From positions 868,001-932,000 of the forward strand of contig NZ_JALPRP010000001.1 in assembly GCF_023195915.1 (NCBI RefSeq): a stretch of DNA of 64,000 nt, in the 5' to 3' direction. Position 1 is the first letter of the stretch. Every line of letters begins with the position of its first letter. Position numbers and translations under genes: made by a program. The stretch is from Methanoculleus sp. 7T (lineage in GTDB: Archaea; Halobacteriota; Methanomicrobia; Methanomicrobiales; Methanoculleaceae). This document shows positions 1 through 9,589 of the stretch, in pieces. Under the pieces are notes generated by a model. It was given only the letters and a program-made list of their open reading frames with translations, made no database searches and was not told where the DNA came from.

Positions 1-40
1 CGTCGACGTAGCCGTCGATGATGAGGGCGTCAGAGGTCAT
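1..40 (-). CDS. N-terminal fragment of an unidentified protein, cut by the window edge
   Basis: An ATG at 38-40 on the minus strand opens a frame that reads MTSDALIIDGYVD and runs off the window. It overlaps the 3' end of the mptE-like gene by 11 bases, which is typical of translationally coupled archaeal genes. Thirteen residues are too few to name a product. The hydrophobic strand followed by DGY resembles the start of B12-binding/radical SAM proteins of methanogens, but that is only a guess. Confidence 0.4.
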   Translation of the reverse strand, partial: MTSDALIIDGYVD

Positions 41-653
41 ACCCGATCAGGTGGAGGAGTTCCCCCGCCCAGAAGAGTTTGCCCCGCTTGACCGGGTCGA
101 CGTTCCGGTCGGCGAGGTCGAACCCGATGATCCTGACCGACGCCGCACCGAGGTCGTCGGCGGCAAAGACCGCCCGGTCGCCGTCGGTGAACCCGCCGAA
201 GTTGTGGACATGGGGCAAGGGCGCAGCCTGGGTGGTGGCGACCAGCGGGCCCGGGAGGAGGGGGATCCAGTGGCGGAGGAGCGGGATGTTGTCGCCGTGG
301 GCGTGCACGACCATCACCGTCCCCTGCCGGGAGAGGTCGACGAAGAGATCGGTCGCCCCGTCGAGGTCGGTGAAGACCGCGTCGGGCCGGATACCGTGGT
401 CTGCGAGGACCTCGGCGGCGGCATCGGCGGCGAGCACCGTCCCCTCGACCTGATCGAGTTCGTCGGGGAGCGAGGGAGCGTTCCCGCAGACCGTCACCCC
501 TCTGCCCCGAACGAGCGACTCAAGGAGCCCGAGATCGTCCCGGTCGTCGGCGAGTTCCGCAAGCAGGCGGGCGGCCGCCTCGTCCGCCTCGCGCTCAAAC
601 CCGAAATACTCAAGAATTGCGGTATAGTGAGGTTCCCAGTCCGTAAACCTCAT
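30..653 (-). CDS. mptE: 6-hydroxymethyl-7,8-dihydropterin pyrophosphokinase, MptE-like (DUF115)
   Basis: This 207-residue protein matches the archaeal DUF115/MptE family, which transfers pyrophosphate from ATP to 6-hydroxymethyl-7,8-dihydropterin during tetrahydromethanopterin synthesis in the cytoplasm. Visible family features are the strand VTVCGNAPSLPDEL (about 52-65), the acidic metal-site segment AVFTDLDGATD (about 93-103), VVHAHGDNIPLL (about 114-125), and a C-terminal IIGFDLADR motif. Its length fits the family. The ATG overlaps the stop of the upstream DHH gene by four bases (ATGA), so the two are co-transcribed and probably translationally coupled. It fits a methanogen that uses methanopterin as C1 carrier. 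Confidence 0.85.
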   Translation of the reverse strand: MRFTDWEPHYTAILEYFGFEREADEAAARLLAELADDRDDLGLLESLVRGRGVTVCGNAPSLPDELDQVEGTVLAADAAAEVLADHGIRPDAVFTDLDGATDLFVDLSRQGTVMVVHAHGDNIPLLRHWIPLLPGPLVATTQAAPLPHVHNFGGFTDGDRAVFAADDLGAASVRIIGFDLADRNVDPVKRGKLFWAGELLHLIGYDL

Positions 654-2113
654 TGCTTACCCTCATCATTATCCAGGCCGACGATGTTGGAGAACCGCTT
701 GAGGATCGGGTCGATGATCAGGTCGAGCAGGTCCTCCTTATCCTTCACCATGGTGAAGTAACTGAGCGGTATCATGGCGGCAGCCATCGTGGCGTGCCCG
801 CCCGCCTCGCCGATCTGACCGAACGCCTCGGCCATCACGTTCCCGAGGTGGAGCCTGATATCCTTGTTCCGGCCCGAGATGACGATATTCTGGTCGCTGA
901 TACCGTAGACCAGCGCCGTGTTCACCCCTTCGAGGTGGATCAGGATATCGGCCGCCTGGGGGAGCGCGTCGCGATTCCGGATGTAGCCGACGTTCGAGAA
1001 GAGGTAGCCGCTTCTGATCCGCCGGTTCCGAATGGCGTTCCCGATGATCTCCACGGTCTCCAGCGATATGGAGGGAGACGTGATCTTGTCGAGAAGGTCC
1101 GAGTCGGTCAGAGGGAGGAGGAATGCCGCGTAGTTGAGGTCCTGTGGCGTGACATTCCTCTTGAAGTCCCTCGTGTCCGCCCGGATGCCGTAGAGGAGCG
1201 CGGTGGCTACCGATTTGCTCACAGGGATGTCGAGTTCCATCAGGTACTGGGTCATGATGCTCGCCGTGGCGCCGACCCCGGGCCTGATATCGATGAAATC
1301 GGCGATGGTGGAAGGATGCTCGCCGTTCTTGTGGTGGTCGATGATGATGTTGACCCGAGCGGTCTTGGGGAGTTCGTTGTTCACGCCGGGCGCGGACGAG
1401 TCGACCAGAGCGATGTAGTTGCACTCCTCGAGGATCTGGGGGGTGAGCCGCTCCATCTTGATGTCGAGAAGGTTGATGAACGCCCGGTTCTCCTGGTGCC
1501 CGATATCCCCCCCGTAGACGATGCGGCACGTGAGTTTGTTGTGGCTTGCGTGCCTGGCGATCATCGAGAGCGCCATGGCGCTCGAGATCGAGTCGGGATC
1601 GGGGTTGAGGTGGGTTACGATGCAGAGCGTCCCCTCCCAAGAGGCGAGCATATCGTAGAGCCGCAGGGCCAGCCGTGAGGAATGGAGTTTCCTGATGTGG
1701 TGGATGGCGGTCCTCGCAACCACTTCCTGCGGGTAGAGGACGATATCAGCGCCTTCCTGCTGGAGGAGGTCGACGCTGACCGGGTCGGTGGCGCGTGCGA
1801 TGACGTAGGTCGCCGGGTACCGGGTCTTGACGGCCTTAAGTGCGGCGAGGTTGGCGTCTCTGTCGTTTGCGAGGATAAACGCGACCTCCGGCACAGGCAG
1901 CCCTTCCATGAAGTTCGGGTCGCGGAGATCGCGAACGAGCGCTTCGTATTTCTGGTCCCGGAGATCTTCTACCCTTTTTTCGTCTTTATCGACGATGATG
2001 AGATCTTCGTTCTCTTGCTCGAGTTCCTCCGCAACGTTATAGCCGGTGCTCCCGCAGCCAAGAATAATATATTTAATACGTTCCTTCGAAACGTTCTGGA
2101 CTGCCTCTGGCAT
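650..2113 (-). CDS. TrkA-N (RCK-like) / DHH-DHHA1 phosphoesterase fusion
   Basis: The protein has two parts. The N-terminal Rossmann domain (about 10-130) shows the nucleotide-binding run IILGCGSTGYNVAEEL and an acidic IIVDKDEKR, as in TrkA-N/RCK domains that bind NAD(H) or dinucleotides. The C-terminal part is a DHH phosphoesterase with THLNPDPDSISSAMAL, the IIDHHKNG motif, and a DHHA1-like tail with GGHATMAAAMIP. The family predicts phosphodiester hydrolysis of small nucleotides or cyclic dinucleotides under ligand control; the exact substrate is unknown. I place the start at 2113 (MPEAVQNV) because a TATA-like taataata lies about 27 bases upstream, which would give a leaderless transcript. 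ATGs at 2137 and 2155 are alternatives. It overlaps mptE by four bases. Confidence 0.82.
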   Translation of the reverse strand: MPEAVQNVSKERIKYIILGCGSTGYNVAEELEQENEDLIIVDKDEKRVEDLRDQKYEALVRDLRDPNFMEGLPVPEVAFILANDRDANLAALKAVKTRYPATYVIARATDPVSVDLLQQEGADIVLYPQEVVARTAIHHIRKLHSSRLALRLYDMLASWEGTLCIVTHLNPDPDSISSAMALSMIARHASHNKLTCRIVYGGDIGHQENRAFINLLDIKMERLTPQILEECNYIALVDSSAPGVNNELPKTARVNIIIDHHKNGEHPSTIADFIDIRPGVGATASIMTQYLMELDIPVSKSVATALLYGIRADTRDFKRNVTPQDLNYAAFLLPLTDSDLLDKITSPSISLETVEIIGNAIRNRRIRSGYLFSNVGYIRNRDALPQAADILIHLEGVNTALVYGISDQNIVISGRNKDIRLHLGNVMAEAFGQIGEAGGHATMAAAMIPLSYFTMVKDKEDLLDLIIDPILKRFSNIVGLDNDEGKQ

Positions 2114-2182
2114 GCGTACAATGGTGTAACTTCTCATATTATTAAGGGATTCCATTTCGGCGATTTTCAGGAGGGCCCCGCA

Positions 2183-2192
2183 AGGTTTATAC
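2183..2192 (+). promoter_or_regulatory. TATA-like element upstream of tRNA-Lys
   Basis: The sequence aggtttatac, about 35-44 bases before the tRNA 5' end, fits an archaeal TATA box. A second AT-rich stretch (ctatactatta) lies closer, at about 2204-2214, so the exact box is uncertain. Confidence 0.4.
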
Positions 2193-2226
2193 CCTATCCC
2201 GTGCTATACTATTAGGTCAGATGCAT

Positions 2227-2300
2227 GGGCCTGTAGCTTAGTTCGGCAGAGCGACGGACTCTTAATCCGTAGGCCAAGGGTTCAAATCCCTTCAGGCCCG
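2227..2300 (+). tRNA. tRNA-Lys (anticodon CTT)
   Basis: The cloverleaf can be read directly. Acceptor arms GGGCCTG and CAGGCCC pair over seven bases and are followed by discriminator G. The D arm contains TAGCTTAGTTCGGCAGAGCG. The anticodon stem ACGGA/TCCGT encloses loop CTCTTAA with anticodon CTT at 2261-2263. The T arm AAGGG-TTCAAAT-CCCTT is canonical. There is no intron. The 3' CCA is not encoded. Confidence 0.97.
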
Positions 2301-2669
2301 TCGAACTCCTAATTCTGTGTAATTGTTTGCATCTAGTTTCCATACTGTCATTCCGACGACAGTCGGTCCGGTCTCTGTGCACCCAGAGAGAGTTCTCCGT
2401 TGCGGGAGGGGCGCTCGGCTGTCCGGTCAACCTGCATCAGCCTCCGCCTGCATCGCGATATCATACAGGAGGCCGGATGTTGCGGTTTTGACGGGGTTCT
2501 GGAGGCAAATACATGCCGCTGCTATATAAATCCTGCTCAGGCGGGAGAGTTCTCGCACGAGGCCGGAGATCGGCGGCGCCGAACGGTCTTGCACTCACCC
2601 GCTATGGAGAGAGGATAAAAAGAGAAAGTACGGGGCAAACCGCGCCTCACAGCGCGATCGACCGGGATA
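2301..2669. other. Intergenic region without recognised gene
   Basis: About 370 bases lie between tRNA-Lys and the 3' end of cheW. Short open frames here show no plausible start signals or family features. I see no second RNA gene or repeat. Confidence 0.5.
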
Positions 2670-3161
2670 CTATACCTGCCCTTTCCGGACAAGGTCATCG
2701 AGAATTTTTTTGATGTCTATCCAGAGGATGAGACCGGCCCCCTGCTGGCCCTTCCCATCCGCTCGCTTCCGGTCTTCTTCATCCTTTGCGAGCTTGATGA
2801 TCCCCTTGACGAAGGCATGGACCCCGGAAGAGATGCCTTCGTCCATCAGCTCGATGTCGTCCTCGGCCACCTGAATGACGCTCTGCACATCGTCAACGAT
2901 GATGCCGAGGTTCGACCCTCCGGCGGCCTCGGCGACCAGGACAATGATCTTCTGGTTATCTCCCGATGCACCCGGGATCTGGATCAGCCGTTTCAAGTCG
3001 ATGACGGTGGTGATCTCCCCCCGGAGGTTCATGATCCCGGCGATGTAATCCGGCGCTCGAGGAATGTGGGTGATGGGCATCATCTCCACAATCTCCCGGG
3101 CGAGCTGGATATCCATCGCATAGAGTTCCCGACCCAGCCCGAACTCGACGACGTCGATCAT
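2670..3161 (-). CDS. cheW: CheW-like chemotaxis coupling protein
   Basis: This 163-residue cytoplasmic protein is a single CheW domain, which links chemoreceptors to the histidine kinase CheA. Diagnostic features are the opening strand VVEFGLGRELYAMDI, the segment MPITHIPRAPDYIAGIMNLRGEITTVIDL (about 31-58; the RAPDYIAGIMNLRG core is the CheW hallmark), and LGIIVDDVQSVIQV. The open frame extends 40 codons upstream into the receptor gene, but the ATG at 3161, preceded by GAGG ten bases earlier, gives the family's normal length. It begins ten bases after the receptor's stop, so the pair is an operon. No cheA lies in the window. Confidence 0.92.
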   Translation of the reverse strand: MIDVVEFGLGRELYAMDIQLAREIVEMMPITHIPRAPDYIAGIMNLRGEITTVIDLKRLIQIPGASGDNQKIIVLVAEAAGGSNLGIIVDDVQSVIQVAEDDIELMDEGISSGVHAFVKGIIKLAKDEEDRKRADGKGQQGAGLILWIDIKKILDDLVRKGQV

Positions 3162-3171
3162 GCTCCCGACC

Positions 3172-5016
3172 TCACTGGAACCTGAACGCTGCGACGCGGG
3201 CGCGGAGTTGCTGGGCCATCTGCCGGATCTCGTTTGCGGCGCTGGCGACTTCTTCGGTTGAGGCAGACGACTCTTCGGCAAGCGCGGCGAGGCTCTCCGT
3301 GCCCCTCTCGCTCTCCTGGATCAGGGTGAAGACCTCCTCGACGCTCGTCGTGACCGCATTTGTCGCACCGGCCTGATTCTCGGTCGCCCGAGAGATGTCG
3401 GCGATGCCGCTGACTGACCCGTTGATGTCGACGACCATCTTGTTGAGCGCCTCGATGGTCTTGTTCACGCTCTCGATCCCGCTGAGGATCTCCGTGTGTG
3501 CTCCCCGCATAGCCTCGGCGGTCTTCCCGCTGCTTGCGGTGACGCCGCCGATGACTTCCTCGATCTGTCGGGTCGCGCTCTTCGACTCCCCGGCGAGGTT
3601 CCGGACCTCGCCTGCGACGACCGCAAACCCGCGGCCGTGCTCCCCGGCCCGGGCCGCCTCGATCGCGGCGTTGAGCGCAAGGAGGTTCGTCTGGTTCGCG
3701 ATATCGGTGATCAACTTCACGATGTGGCTGATGTCCTGCATCTTCGCGTTCAGGTTCGTAATCTCCTCGACTGCCTGCTCGGAGATCTGACGGACCGCCT
3801 TCATCTTCGCGCTCGCCTCGTTCCCGAGCCCGACCGCAGACTGTCCGGCCTTTGCGACGTTCATGGAGAGATCGCGGACCTCCTGGGCGGTGCTCGCTAT
3901 CTCCTCCACGGCCGCGGAGAGGTCGCCGATCTCTTTGGTGACCCGGTCGAGCTGCTGGATCTGCCCTTTCGCCCCGTCCGACGTCTTCTGAGCGGTGTTC
4001 GCAACCTGCTGGGATGCGCGGGCGATCTCGTCGGCACCCTTCCCGACATCCACGATGGCGTGTTCGAGGGCGTCTGCCTGCTCGAGGGTCTGTCGGAAGA
4101 ACTCTCCTTGGGACTTTATCGCCGCATTCAGGTCTTTTTTGATCTCTTCCAGCGGATCGTCCGGATAGGTGGGCGCCGGCCGCGTCAGGTCGCCGCCGGC
4201 GATCGCGGCGAGGCTCTCCGCGACCTCTCCGATGCTCTTCTGGAGTTGTCGCTCAAGGGTCCGCTCTTCCGTGATATCATTGTAGACGGTGAGAACGCTC
4301 TCGAGGTCTCCCCTCTTATCGAGGAGCGGGATGTTATAGCGCTTGAGGATGCGGATACCGGAGGGGAACTTGAGCGTAACTTCGTCGTGACTCGGCTGCT
4401 TGCTCCGGATCGTTTCAGTCGCGCCCTGGCCGGTGCCGTCGAGGTCCTTGAAGTCCAGCGCAGAGAGCCGCCGTGCCTGCTCCTCGGTGTAGCCGGTGAC
4501 CTCGTAGAACGCCTTGTTGTACATCGTGATGGACATATCCGGCTTCCAGAGGATGAACGGCATCGGGTTCTCTTGGATGATCGCTACCGCCTGCTGCTGG
4601 AGTACCTGCATCTGCTCCATCTGCTGCTTCTGGTCGGTGATGTCCTTGTAAACCGTCATCACGCCCTCGACGTTGCCGGCCCTATCAGGGAGCGGGACGT
4701 TGTAGCGGACGAACGAGAAGGTGCCGGTCGGGAGGGAAACCGCCAGTTCTCCGGACGTCGTCTGCTTTGTCCGGAAAGCCTCCGCCACTTCCTGGCCGGA
4801 CTGGTCGCCGATGTGGCTGAAGTCCTTGAGCGCCATGGACTCGGCTTTCTGTCTTTCGTAACCGGTAAACTGTAGAAATGCTTTATTCACCGACTTTACG
4901 TGCAGGTCGCGATCCCATATGACGATAGGCATCGGGTTCTCCTGCAGGATGATCTCGGCCTGCCACCTGTTCTCCTCCACCGAGATGGAGTTGCTTGATT
5001 CTTCGCCTGATATCAT
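3172..5016 (-). CDS. Soluble methyl-accepting chemotaxis protein with two PAS domains
   Basis: The 614-residue receptor has no hydrophobic membrane segment, so it senses in the cytoplasm. Two PAS domains of the same subtype come first (about 18-135 and 140-255). Each starts with ENPMP and carries NKAF...TGY and NxPLxDxxG...TVYxDIT motifs. A linker at about 265-300 ([13 protein letters not shown]) resembles a HAMP-type segment. The signalling coiled coil follows, with the conserved hairpin tip [20 protein letters not shown] and [13 protein letters not shown], then the descending helix to the C-terminus. The tip binds CheW and CheA; its partner cheW is ten bases downstream. The signal sensed by the PAS domains cannot be told from sequence. 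Confidence 0.93.
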   Translation of the reverse strand: MISGEESSNSISVEENRWQAEIILQENPMPIVIWDRDLHVKSVNKAFLQFTGYERQKAESMALKDFSHIGDQSGQEVAEAFRTKQTTSGELAVSLPTGTFSFVRYNVPLPDRAGNVEGVMTVYKDITDQKQQMEQMQVLQQQAVAIIQENPMPFILWKPDMSITMYNKAFYEVTGYTEEQARRLSALDFKDLDGTGQGATETIRSKQPSHDEVTLKFPSGIRILKRYNIPLLDKRGDLESVLTVYNDITEERTLERQLQKSIGEVAESLAAIAGGDLTRPAPTYPDDPLEEIKKDLNAAIKSQGEFFRQTLEQADALEHAIVDVGKGADEIARASQQVANTAQKTSDGAKGQIQQLDRVTKEIGDLSAAVEEIASTAQEVRDLSMNVAKAGQSAVGLGNEASAKMKAVRQISEQAVEEITNLNAKMQDISHIVKLITDIANQTNLLALNAAIEAARAGEHGRGFAVVAGEVRNLAGESKSATRQIEEVIGGVTASSGKTAEAMRGAHTEILSGIESVNKTIEALNKMVVDINGSVSGIADISRATENQAGATNAVTTSVEEVFTLIQESERGTESLAALAEESSASTEEVASAANEIRQMAQQLRARVAAFRFQ

Positions 5017-5236
5017 GGTTTACCACCTGTGCGACTTCAAATGCTCTCTGCAGACTCCGGCGGACCGAATACGAGGAAAGACGGGTCCGGCCATCGGCCC
5101 GCATATCGGGTGCCGTGACCCCCTCTTCCTGCAGCAGCTAGGACCCCCAACGTTCGTCGCTAATGCAAGGATATCCCAATATTATGACTTAAAATAACTC
5201 TTATGCCGTGCACGTCTGCTTTGCGTTTTAGAAGTA

Positions 5237-5244
5237 TTTATATA
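5237..5244 (+). promoter_or_regulatory. TATA box of the multi-PAS regulator gene
   Basis: A perfect TTTATATA lies about 32-39 bases before the GTG start at 5276. It predicts a transcript starting only a few bases before, or at, the start codon (near-leaderless). It sits in the 259-base divergent gap between the receptor and the PAS gene. Confidence 0.65.
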
Positions 5245-5275
5245 CAAAATCAGATCTTAATAGACTAAGGTCATC

Positions 5276-8200
5276 GTGGTCGACAGCCGCACAGACTACA
5301 GCGTCTCAAAGATACTTAACGTTCTGAAAGAACACCCAAACGGGTTAAGCATAACCGATATTGCCGCTCAACTCTCAATAAACAGGAATTCAGCCTCTAA
5401 ATACCTCGAGATGTTGCAACGGCAGGGATCGGTCGATATACGCCAGGTCGGCGCGGCAAAGATCTACTGCCCGACCCGGCGCCTCCCGGTCGCGGCAGTC
5501 CGCCGGTTCTGCTCCCCGAACCTGGTCCTCGTCGATCATAACCTCGAGATCCTAGAATTGTCGGATGCGCTCGCGAGCCTCATCAAGACGACACCCGAGG
5601 CCCTCATCGGCAAGCCCGCCCAAACTCTGTTTCGCGGCCCGGATTCATCGGACGATCTTCTCTCTCTGCTCAGAAAGGCACTCCGGGGGGAGGAGAAAGA
5701 CCTCCTCTGGCACCCAGCGGGAGCCAGAGGGCCTACCTGTCACCTCACCCTGATCCCCACCGTGCTCGAGACCGGGCGGCCTGCAGTCTCGCTTGCTCTG
5801 GAGAGACTCCCGATGGAGGACATTCCGAAAGAAGAGCATCTGCTTGAGGCGTTGCGGCAGGAGGCGCTCCAGAAAGACCGAACCGAAGGCGTCGTCCGGG
5901 TCTCGCCGGACGGACGCATCAGGTGGGTCGATGAGGTCTACTGTCGGATAACCGGGAAGAGCAGGGATGACCTCATCGGACGGCCGTTTCAGCCGCCTCT
6001 TGTCACAGGAGGAGGAGCGGGATGGAAGCGGTTTATCCGGAACCTCACCACGGAGAACCCGACGGCGACGGTCGACTGTAGGATGGCCATGCCGGACGGA
6101 GACACCCGCTGGTACCAATGGAGAGGCCGGCTCCTCTGCGACGCTGACGGCAGAATACGCGAGTATCAGTACCTCTGTTCCGCTATCCGCGAACATACGA
6201 CGTCTGAGGAAATTCCATACCGGCAGCAGAGAAGCCGAGAACAGCAGATAAACGACCTAGCAACCGCACTCAGAGAGGCGGAGGCGCGGATCGGGGCGGT
6301 CTTCGACGAGTCCCCCGTCGGGATAGCATTCTGCGGTATGGACGGTGCCTTGGCCCGTGTCAACCGAATGTTTCTCACGGTCTTCGGCGCGCGAGACGGA
6401 GGGATGATTGAAGGGCGGAACGCTTTTGCAGACCTGGAAATTCCGTCGGATATACTGCCCCGCCTGCAGAGCGGAGAGGCGGCCGAATTTAGCATATCCT
6501 ATTCTCGTAAAAGACATCGAGACCACCCTTTCGGCGTAGAAGAGGGGGCGGAGACGGTCTGCCTAGCGGGTGCGGCTTCGCCGGTCTTCTTCAGGGAGGA
6601 AGGCACGCCTTCCGGATTCGTGCTGCAACTCTGTGACGTAACCGGGCGGAAGAAGGCTGAGGCGGCTCTGGTAGAAGTCAAATCGCGCTACCGGAGCCTC
6701 TTCGAGACGTTGGCCGAAGGTGTCGTCTATCTGGGAGCGGACGGCAGAATCATCGACGCAAACCCCTCCGCAGAATACATACTCGGCTGTTCGCTCTCGG
6801 ATATGCTGGGCAGAACCTTTAACGAACTCCGATGGCGGGTTATCCATGAAGACGGCACCGGGTGTTCGGAAGACCTCCTCCCGCACGCGGCGGCTCTGGC
6901 AACCGGCATACCGGCGAGAAAGACCCTCGGCATCTTCAACCCCCGAGAAGGCGGATACCACTGGCTCGACACCCTTACTGTTCCCAGGTTCCGGCCCGGC
7001 GAAGAGAATCCGTTTCAGACTGTCATCATCTTTTGCGACATCACCGAGCGGAAGGCGGCCGAGGAGGCATATCGAGAGAGTGAGAAGCGCTACCGGATAT
7101 TGGTGGAATCGATGCCGGACGTCACCTTCCTGCTCGACCCGGAAGGACACCTGCTCTATGTCAACGCATTCGGAGCGCAGGTGCTGCATCGTCCTATGGA
7201 AGAGATCATCGGAAAGAGTCTCCCGGAACTCTTCCCGAACGGCCAAGGCGCACAGTACCGCCGAAACGTGGCATCGGCGGCGGCCGCCGGCACGATCATA
7301 AACAACATAAGCCGGTTGCAGTTGCCTGACGGCGAGGTCTGGTACGACACCCGGCTTATACCAGTCGGCGCACGGGACGGCACGTGCCGGTACGTAATGG
7401 GCATCGCCCGCGACATCACTGCATGGAAACAGGCGGAAGAGGTCTCTCGGAAGCATGCAGAGCGTTTCAGGAGCATCTTTGAGGAGTCGCCCCTCGGGAT
7501 CGCGGTCTGCGACCCGGAGGGAGGACTGCTCCATGTCAACAGGGCATGCCTTGAACTCTTCGGGATCGCCGACCCGGGTGAGATCCGGAGGATCAATCTC
7601 CCGGAGATCTGCAGAAGAGTCGGAGCCCGCGACATGCAGGCGCTAAAAGATACGGTGACCCCGTTTGAGTGCCTCCTCGACTTTGATCATATTCGCAGCA
7701 GGAGCCTCCTCCCGACAACTAGGACCGGGTCCATCCGGATCGAGGGCGTCGTCAGCCCGCTCCGGTCGGCAGACGGCGGAGCCGCCGACGGCTACCTTCT
7801 CCAGATGTACGACGTCACCAGTCGTGTTCTGGCGGAGGGAGCGCTCCGGGAATCTCATGACTGGCTGGCCGGCATCGCCAGGCATCTGCCCGACGCCATG
7901 TTTGCAATCGACCTGAAGGGAGTTGTCATCACCTGGAACCTGGCGATGGAGGAATTGACCGGGATTCTCGCGGAGGAGGTGCTCGGCAAGGGGAACTATG
8001 AGTATGCTCTCCCGTTTTACGGGGAAAGGATGCCTATGCTCGTAGATAAAGTGCTGAAGCCGGCTGAAGCCCTTCGCAACAGTTACCGTTCCATAGCGTA
8101 TGCCGAGGGTGACGAGATCATCGCAGAGACCGTGATCTCAATCCATAAAGGAGATTCGCCGAGGATATGGTGGGTGAAGGCCGCCCCGCTCTATGACAGC

Positions 8201-8317
8201 CGGGGGGAGGTCGTCGGCGCCGTCGAGTCGATCCGGGACATAACGGAACAGAGGCGGGCCGAGGAAGCCTTAAAGAAGGGAGATGTTTCCCCGAACACAG
8301 CTCTTGGGTCGCTCTGA
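5276..8317 (+). CDS. Winged-helix / seven-PAS-domain sensor without kinase
   Basis: The 1013-residue protein starts with a winged helix-turn-helix (about 8-62; LSITDIAAQLSINRNSASKYL). Roughly seven PAS domains follow, with approximate boundaries 75-180, 190-310, 330-465, 467-595, 596-722, 725-858 and 860-1000. Several end in the typical DITERKAAEEA-type linkers. The protein stops about 15 residues after the last PAS linker, with no histidine kinase, GGDEF or receiver domain. It could be a DNA-binding regulator driven by PAS input, or the remnant of a longer kinase whose 3' end was lost. PAS debris just downstream on both strands (8351-9104 and 9590-9724) makes loss plausible. The start is GTG, chosen from the TATA spacing. 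No membrane segments are visible. Confidence 0.85.
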   Translation: MVDSRTDYSVSKILNVLKEHPNGLSITDIAAQLSINRNSASKYLEMLQRQGSVDIRQVGAAKIYCPTRRLPVAAVRRFCSPNLVLVDHNLEILELSDALASLIKTTPEALIGKPAQTLFRGPDSSDDLLSLLRKALRGEEKDLLWHPAGARGPTCHLTLIPTVLETGRPAVSLALERLPMEDIPKEEHLLEALRQEALQKDRTEGVVRVSPDGRIRWVDEVYCRITGKSRDDLIGRPFQPPLVTGGGAGWKRFIRNLTTENPTATVDCRMAMPDGDTRWYQWRGRLLCDADGRIREYQYLCSAIREHTTSEEIPYRQQRSREQQINDLATALREAEARIGAVFDESPVGIAFCGMDGALARVNRMFLTVFGARDGGMIEGRNAFADLEIPSDILPRLQSGEAAEFSISYSRKRHRDHPFGVEEGAETVCLAGAASPVFFREEGTPSGFVLQLCDVTGRKKAEAALVEVKSRYRSLFETLAEGVVYLGADGRIIDANPSAEYILGCSLSDMLGRTFNELRWRVIHEDGTGCSEDLLPHAAALATGIPARKTLGIFNPREGGYHWLDTLTVPRFRPGEENPFQTVIIFCDITERKAAEEAYRESEKRYRILVESMPDVTFLLDPEGHLLYVNAFGAQVLHRPMEEIIGKSLPELFPNGQGAQYRRNVASAAAAGTIINNISRLQLPDGEVWYDTRLIPVGARDGTCRYVMGIARDITAWKQAEEVSRKHAERFRSIFEESPLGIAVCDPEGGLLHVNRACLELFGIADPGEIRRINLPEICRRVGARDMQALKDTVTPFECLLDFDHIRSRSLLPTTRTGSIRIEGVVSPLRSADGGAADGYLLQMYDVTSRVLAEGALRESHDWLAGIARHLPDAMFAIDLKGVVITWNLAMEELTGILAEEVLGKGNYEYALPFYGERMPMLVDKVLKPAEALRNSYRSIAYAEGDEIIAETVISIHKGDSPRIWWVKAAPLYDSRGEVVGAVESIRDITEQRRAEEALKKGDVSPNTALGSL

Positions 8318-8350
8318 TGCGCTGTCGCACGAGAGCAGTACGCCCCGCCC

Positions 8351-9104
8351 TTACGGAGCGGGATCCCGGTATATCGTCAGTACCTCCACGACGTTCCCGT
8401 CTCCGCCAACAAGAGGAAGGATGGAACGAATCAGGGTGCGGGGTCCCGAGGGGAGGTCGAGCGTGACCTCCTCGTCGATCCTCTCTCGACCGGACCGCAT
8501 CTGCAACGCTCCGGACGGTTCGGTCGAGCGGCTCGAAGTCACGGACGCTCATCGATTCCACCGCCTCTCTTTCATAGCCAGTCATCTGCAGGAACGCCTT
8601 GTCGACCGCCAGAATGTTCATCTCAGGGCTCCAGATGACAATAGGGACGGGATTCCTCAGCGTGGCCTTCCTCTCCCTCAGATCCGCAGTCTGGCCCCCA
8701 TCGGGCGGTCGCTCTCCTCTGCAGGCGTCCCTGACCAATATCAGGGTCGCATCGGAGTCGTCGGTACGAACGGGCACCAAAATGACCTCCGCATCGAAGA
8801 TTGTCCCGTCGGCCCGCCGGCATTGCCATGTGCATTTGCGGGGTCCGTCGTGTATGACACCCAGGATACAAGTATCGATTGATTCCCCAGGCTCGCTTTC
8901 GTCCGGCTGTTCCGGAGACAGGAACCGCGAAATATCCTGCCCGAGGAACTCTTCCCGCCCGGCAACACCGAAGAGTCTTTCAGCAACAGCATTTCCGTCG
9001 ATGCATCTGCCACCTTCAACCAGCAGTGCCGCATCAGGCAGGGTGCGTAGCACTGCATGATACCATGTCTCATCCTCATTCAGCGCAGATCGTCTCACGC
9101 ACAA
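8351..9104 (-). pseudogene. Frameshifted remnant of a PAS-domain sensor or chemoreceptor
   Basis: Reading left from about 9104 (TTG, or GTG six bases later), the frame encodes one PAS domain (TLPDAALLVEGG...VRDACRGE). A second PAS follows, NPVPIVIWSPEMNILAVDKAF...TGYEREAVESMSVRDF, which closely resembles the first PAS of the receptor at 3172-5016. After VADAVRSRE, near 8465-8475, the homology jumps to another frame (IDEEVTLDLPSG...VEVLTIYRD) and ends at a stop at 8351. An indel therefore splits the second PAS, and no output domain follows. A sequencing error could explain the frameshift but not the missing C-terminus. It converges on the multi-PAS gene. Confidence 0.75.
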
Positions 9105-9589
9105 CGCACTTCACATCCTATCCGTTCCCTTGAAAGCAAACGAATGCCCGGGGGCCGATCCGCTATCCCCCTCAATCGAGAGAACTCCCTACAGGCTGCA
9201 TTAGGTAATAATCTTCGAAGGATTGTTTTAAATGTCTTATTTGCCATGCAAAGGCGCCATGCAGTATGCGAAGTATTTATCCGGACCCGCTACGGAGAAG
9301 ATAAAGCCTTTCAGGAGTTTTCTGGCGCCTTCTCGGCGCTTGGGGACGGAGGGAGCGGTCTCTTCGGGCGTCCGGACCCCACCTGCGAACGGACCGGAGC
9401 ACTGCAGCAGAGTCGTTCCATTGTCTGCTCGCGCCCCATCGACCGCAAAGAAGGCAAAAGCAGTACTGTGCACCTCGAAACAACTATCATCCCGTTATGC
9501 GGCCCAAAGATGCTCCCGGGGGTACCGGGTCCAGAGCCTCGACGACCAGAACCGACGGAATTGTTGCCAGACTGCTCGCAACCCCCCAG
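9105..9589. other. Intergenic region, no gene recognised
   Basis: Open frames on both strands here are mutually overlapping and show no family features or convincing start signals. The stretch lies between two PAS remnants and is probably decayed coding DNA. Confidence 0.45.

Noticed and set aside
18-761. Long plus-strand frame opposite mptE
   Set aside because: It is the reverse reading of mptE with skewed Arg/Val/Asp/Glu content, no homology features, and arises from high GC.
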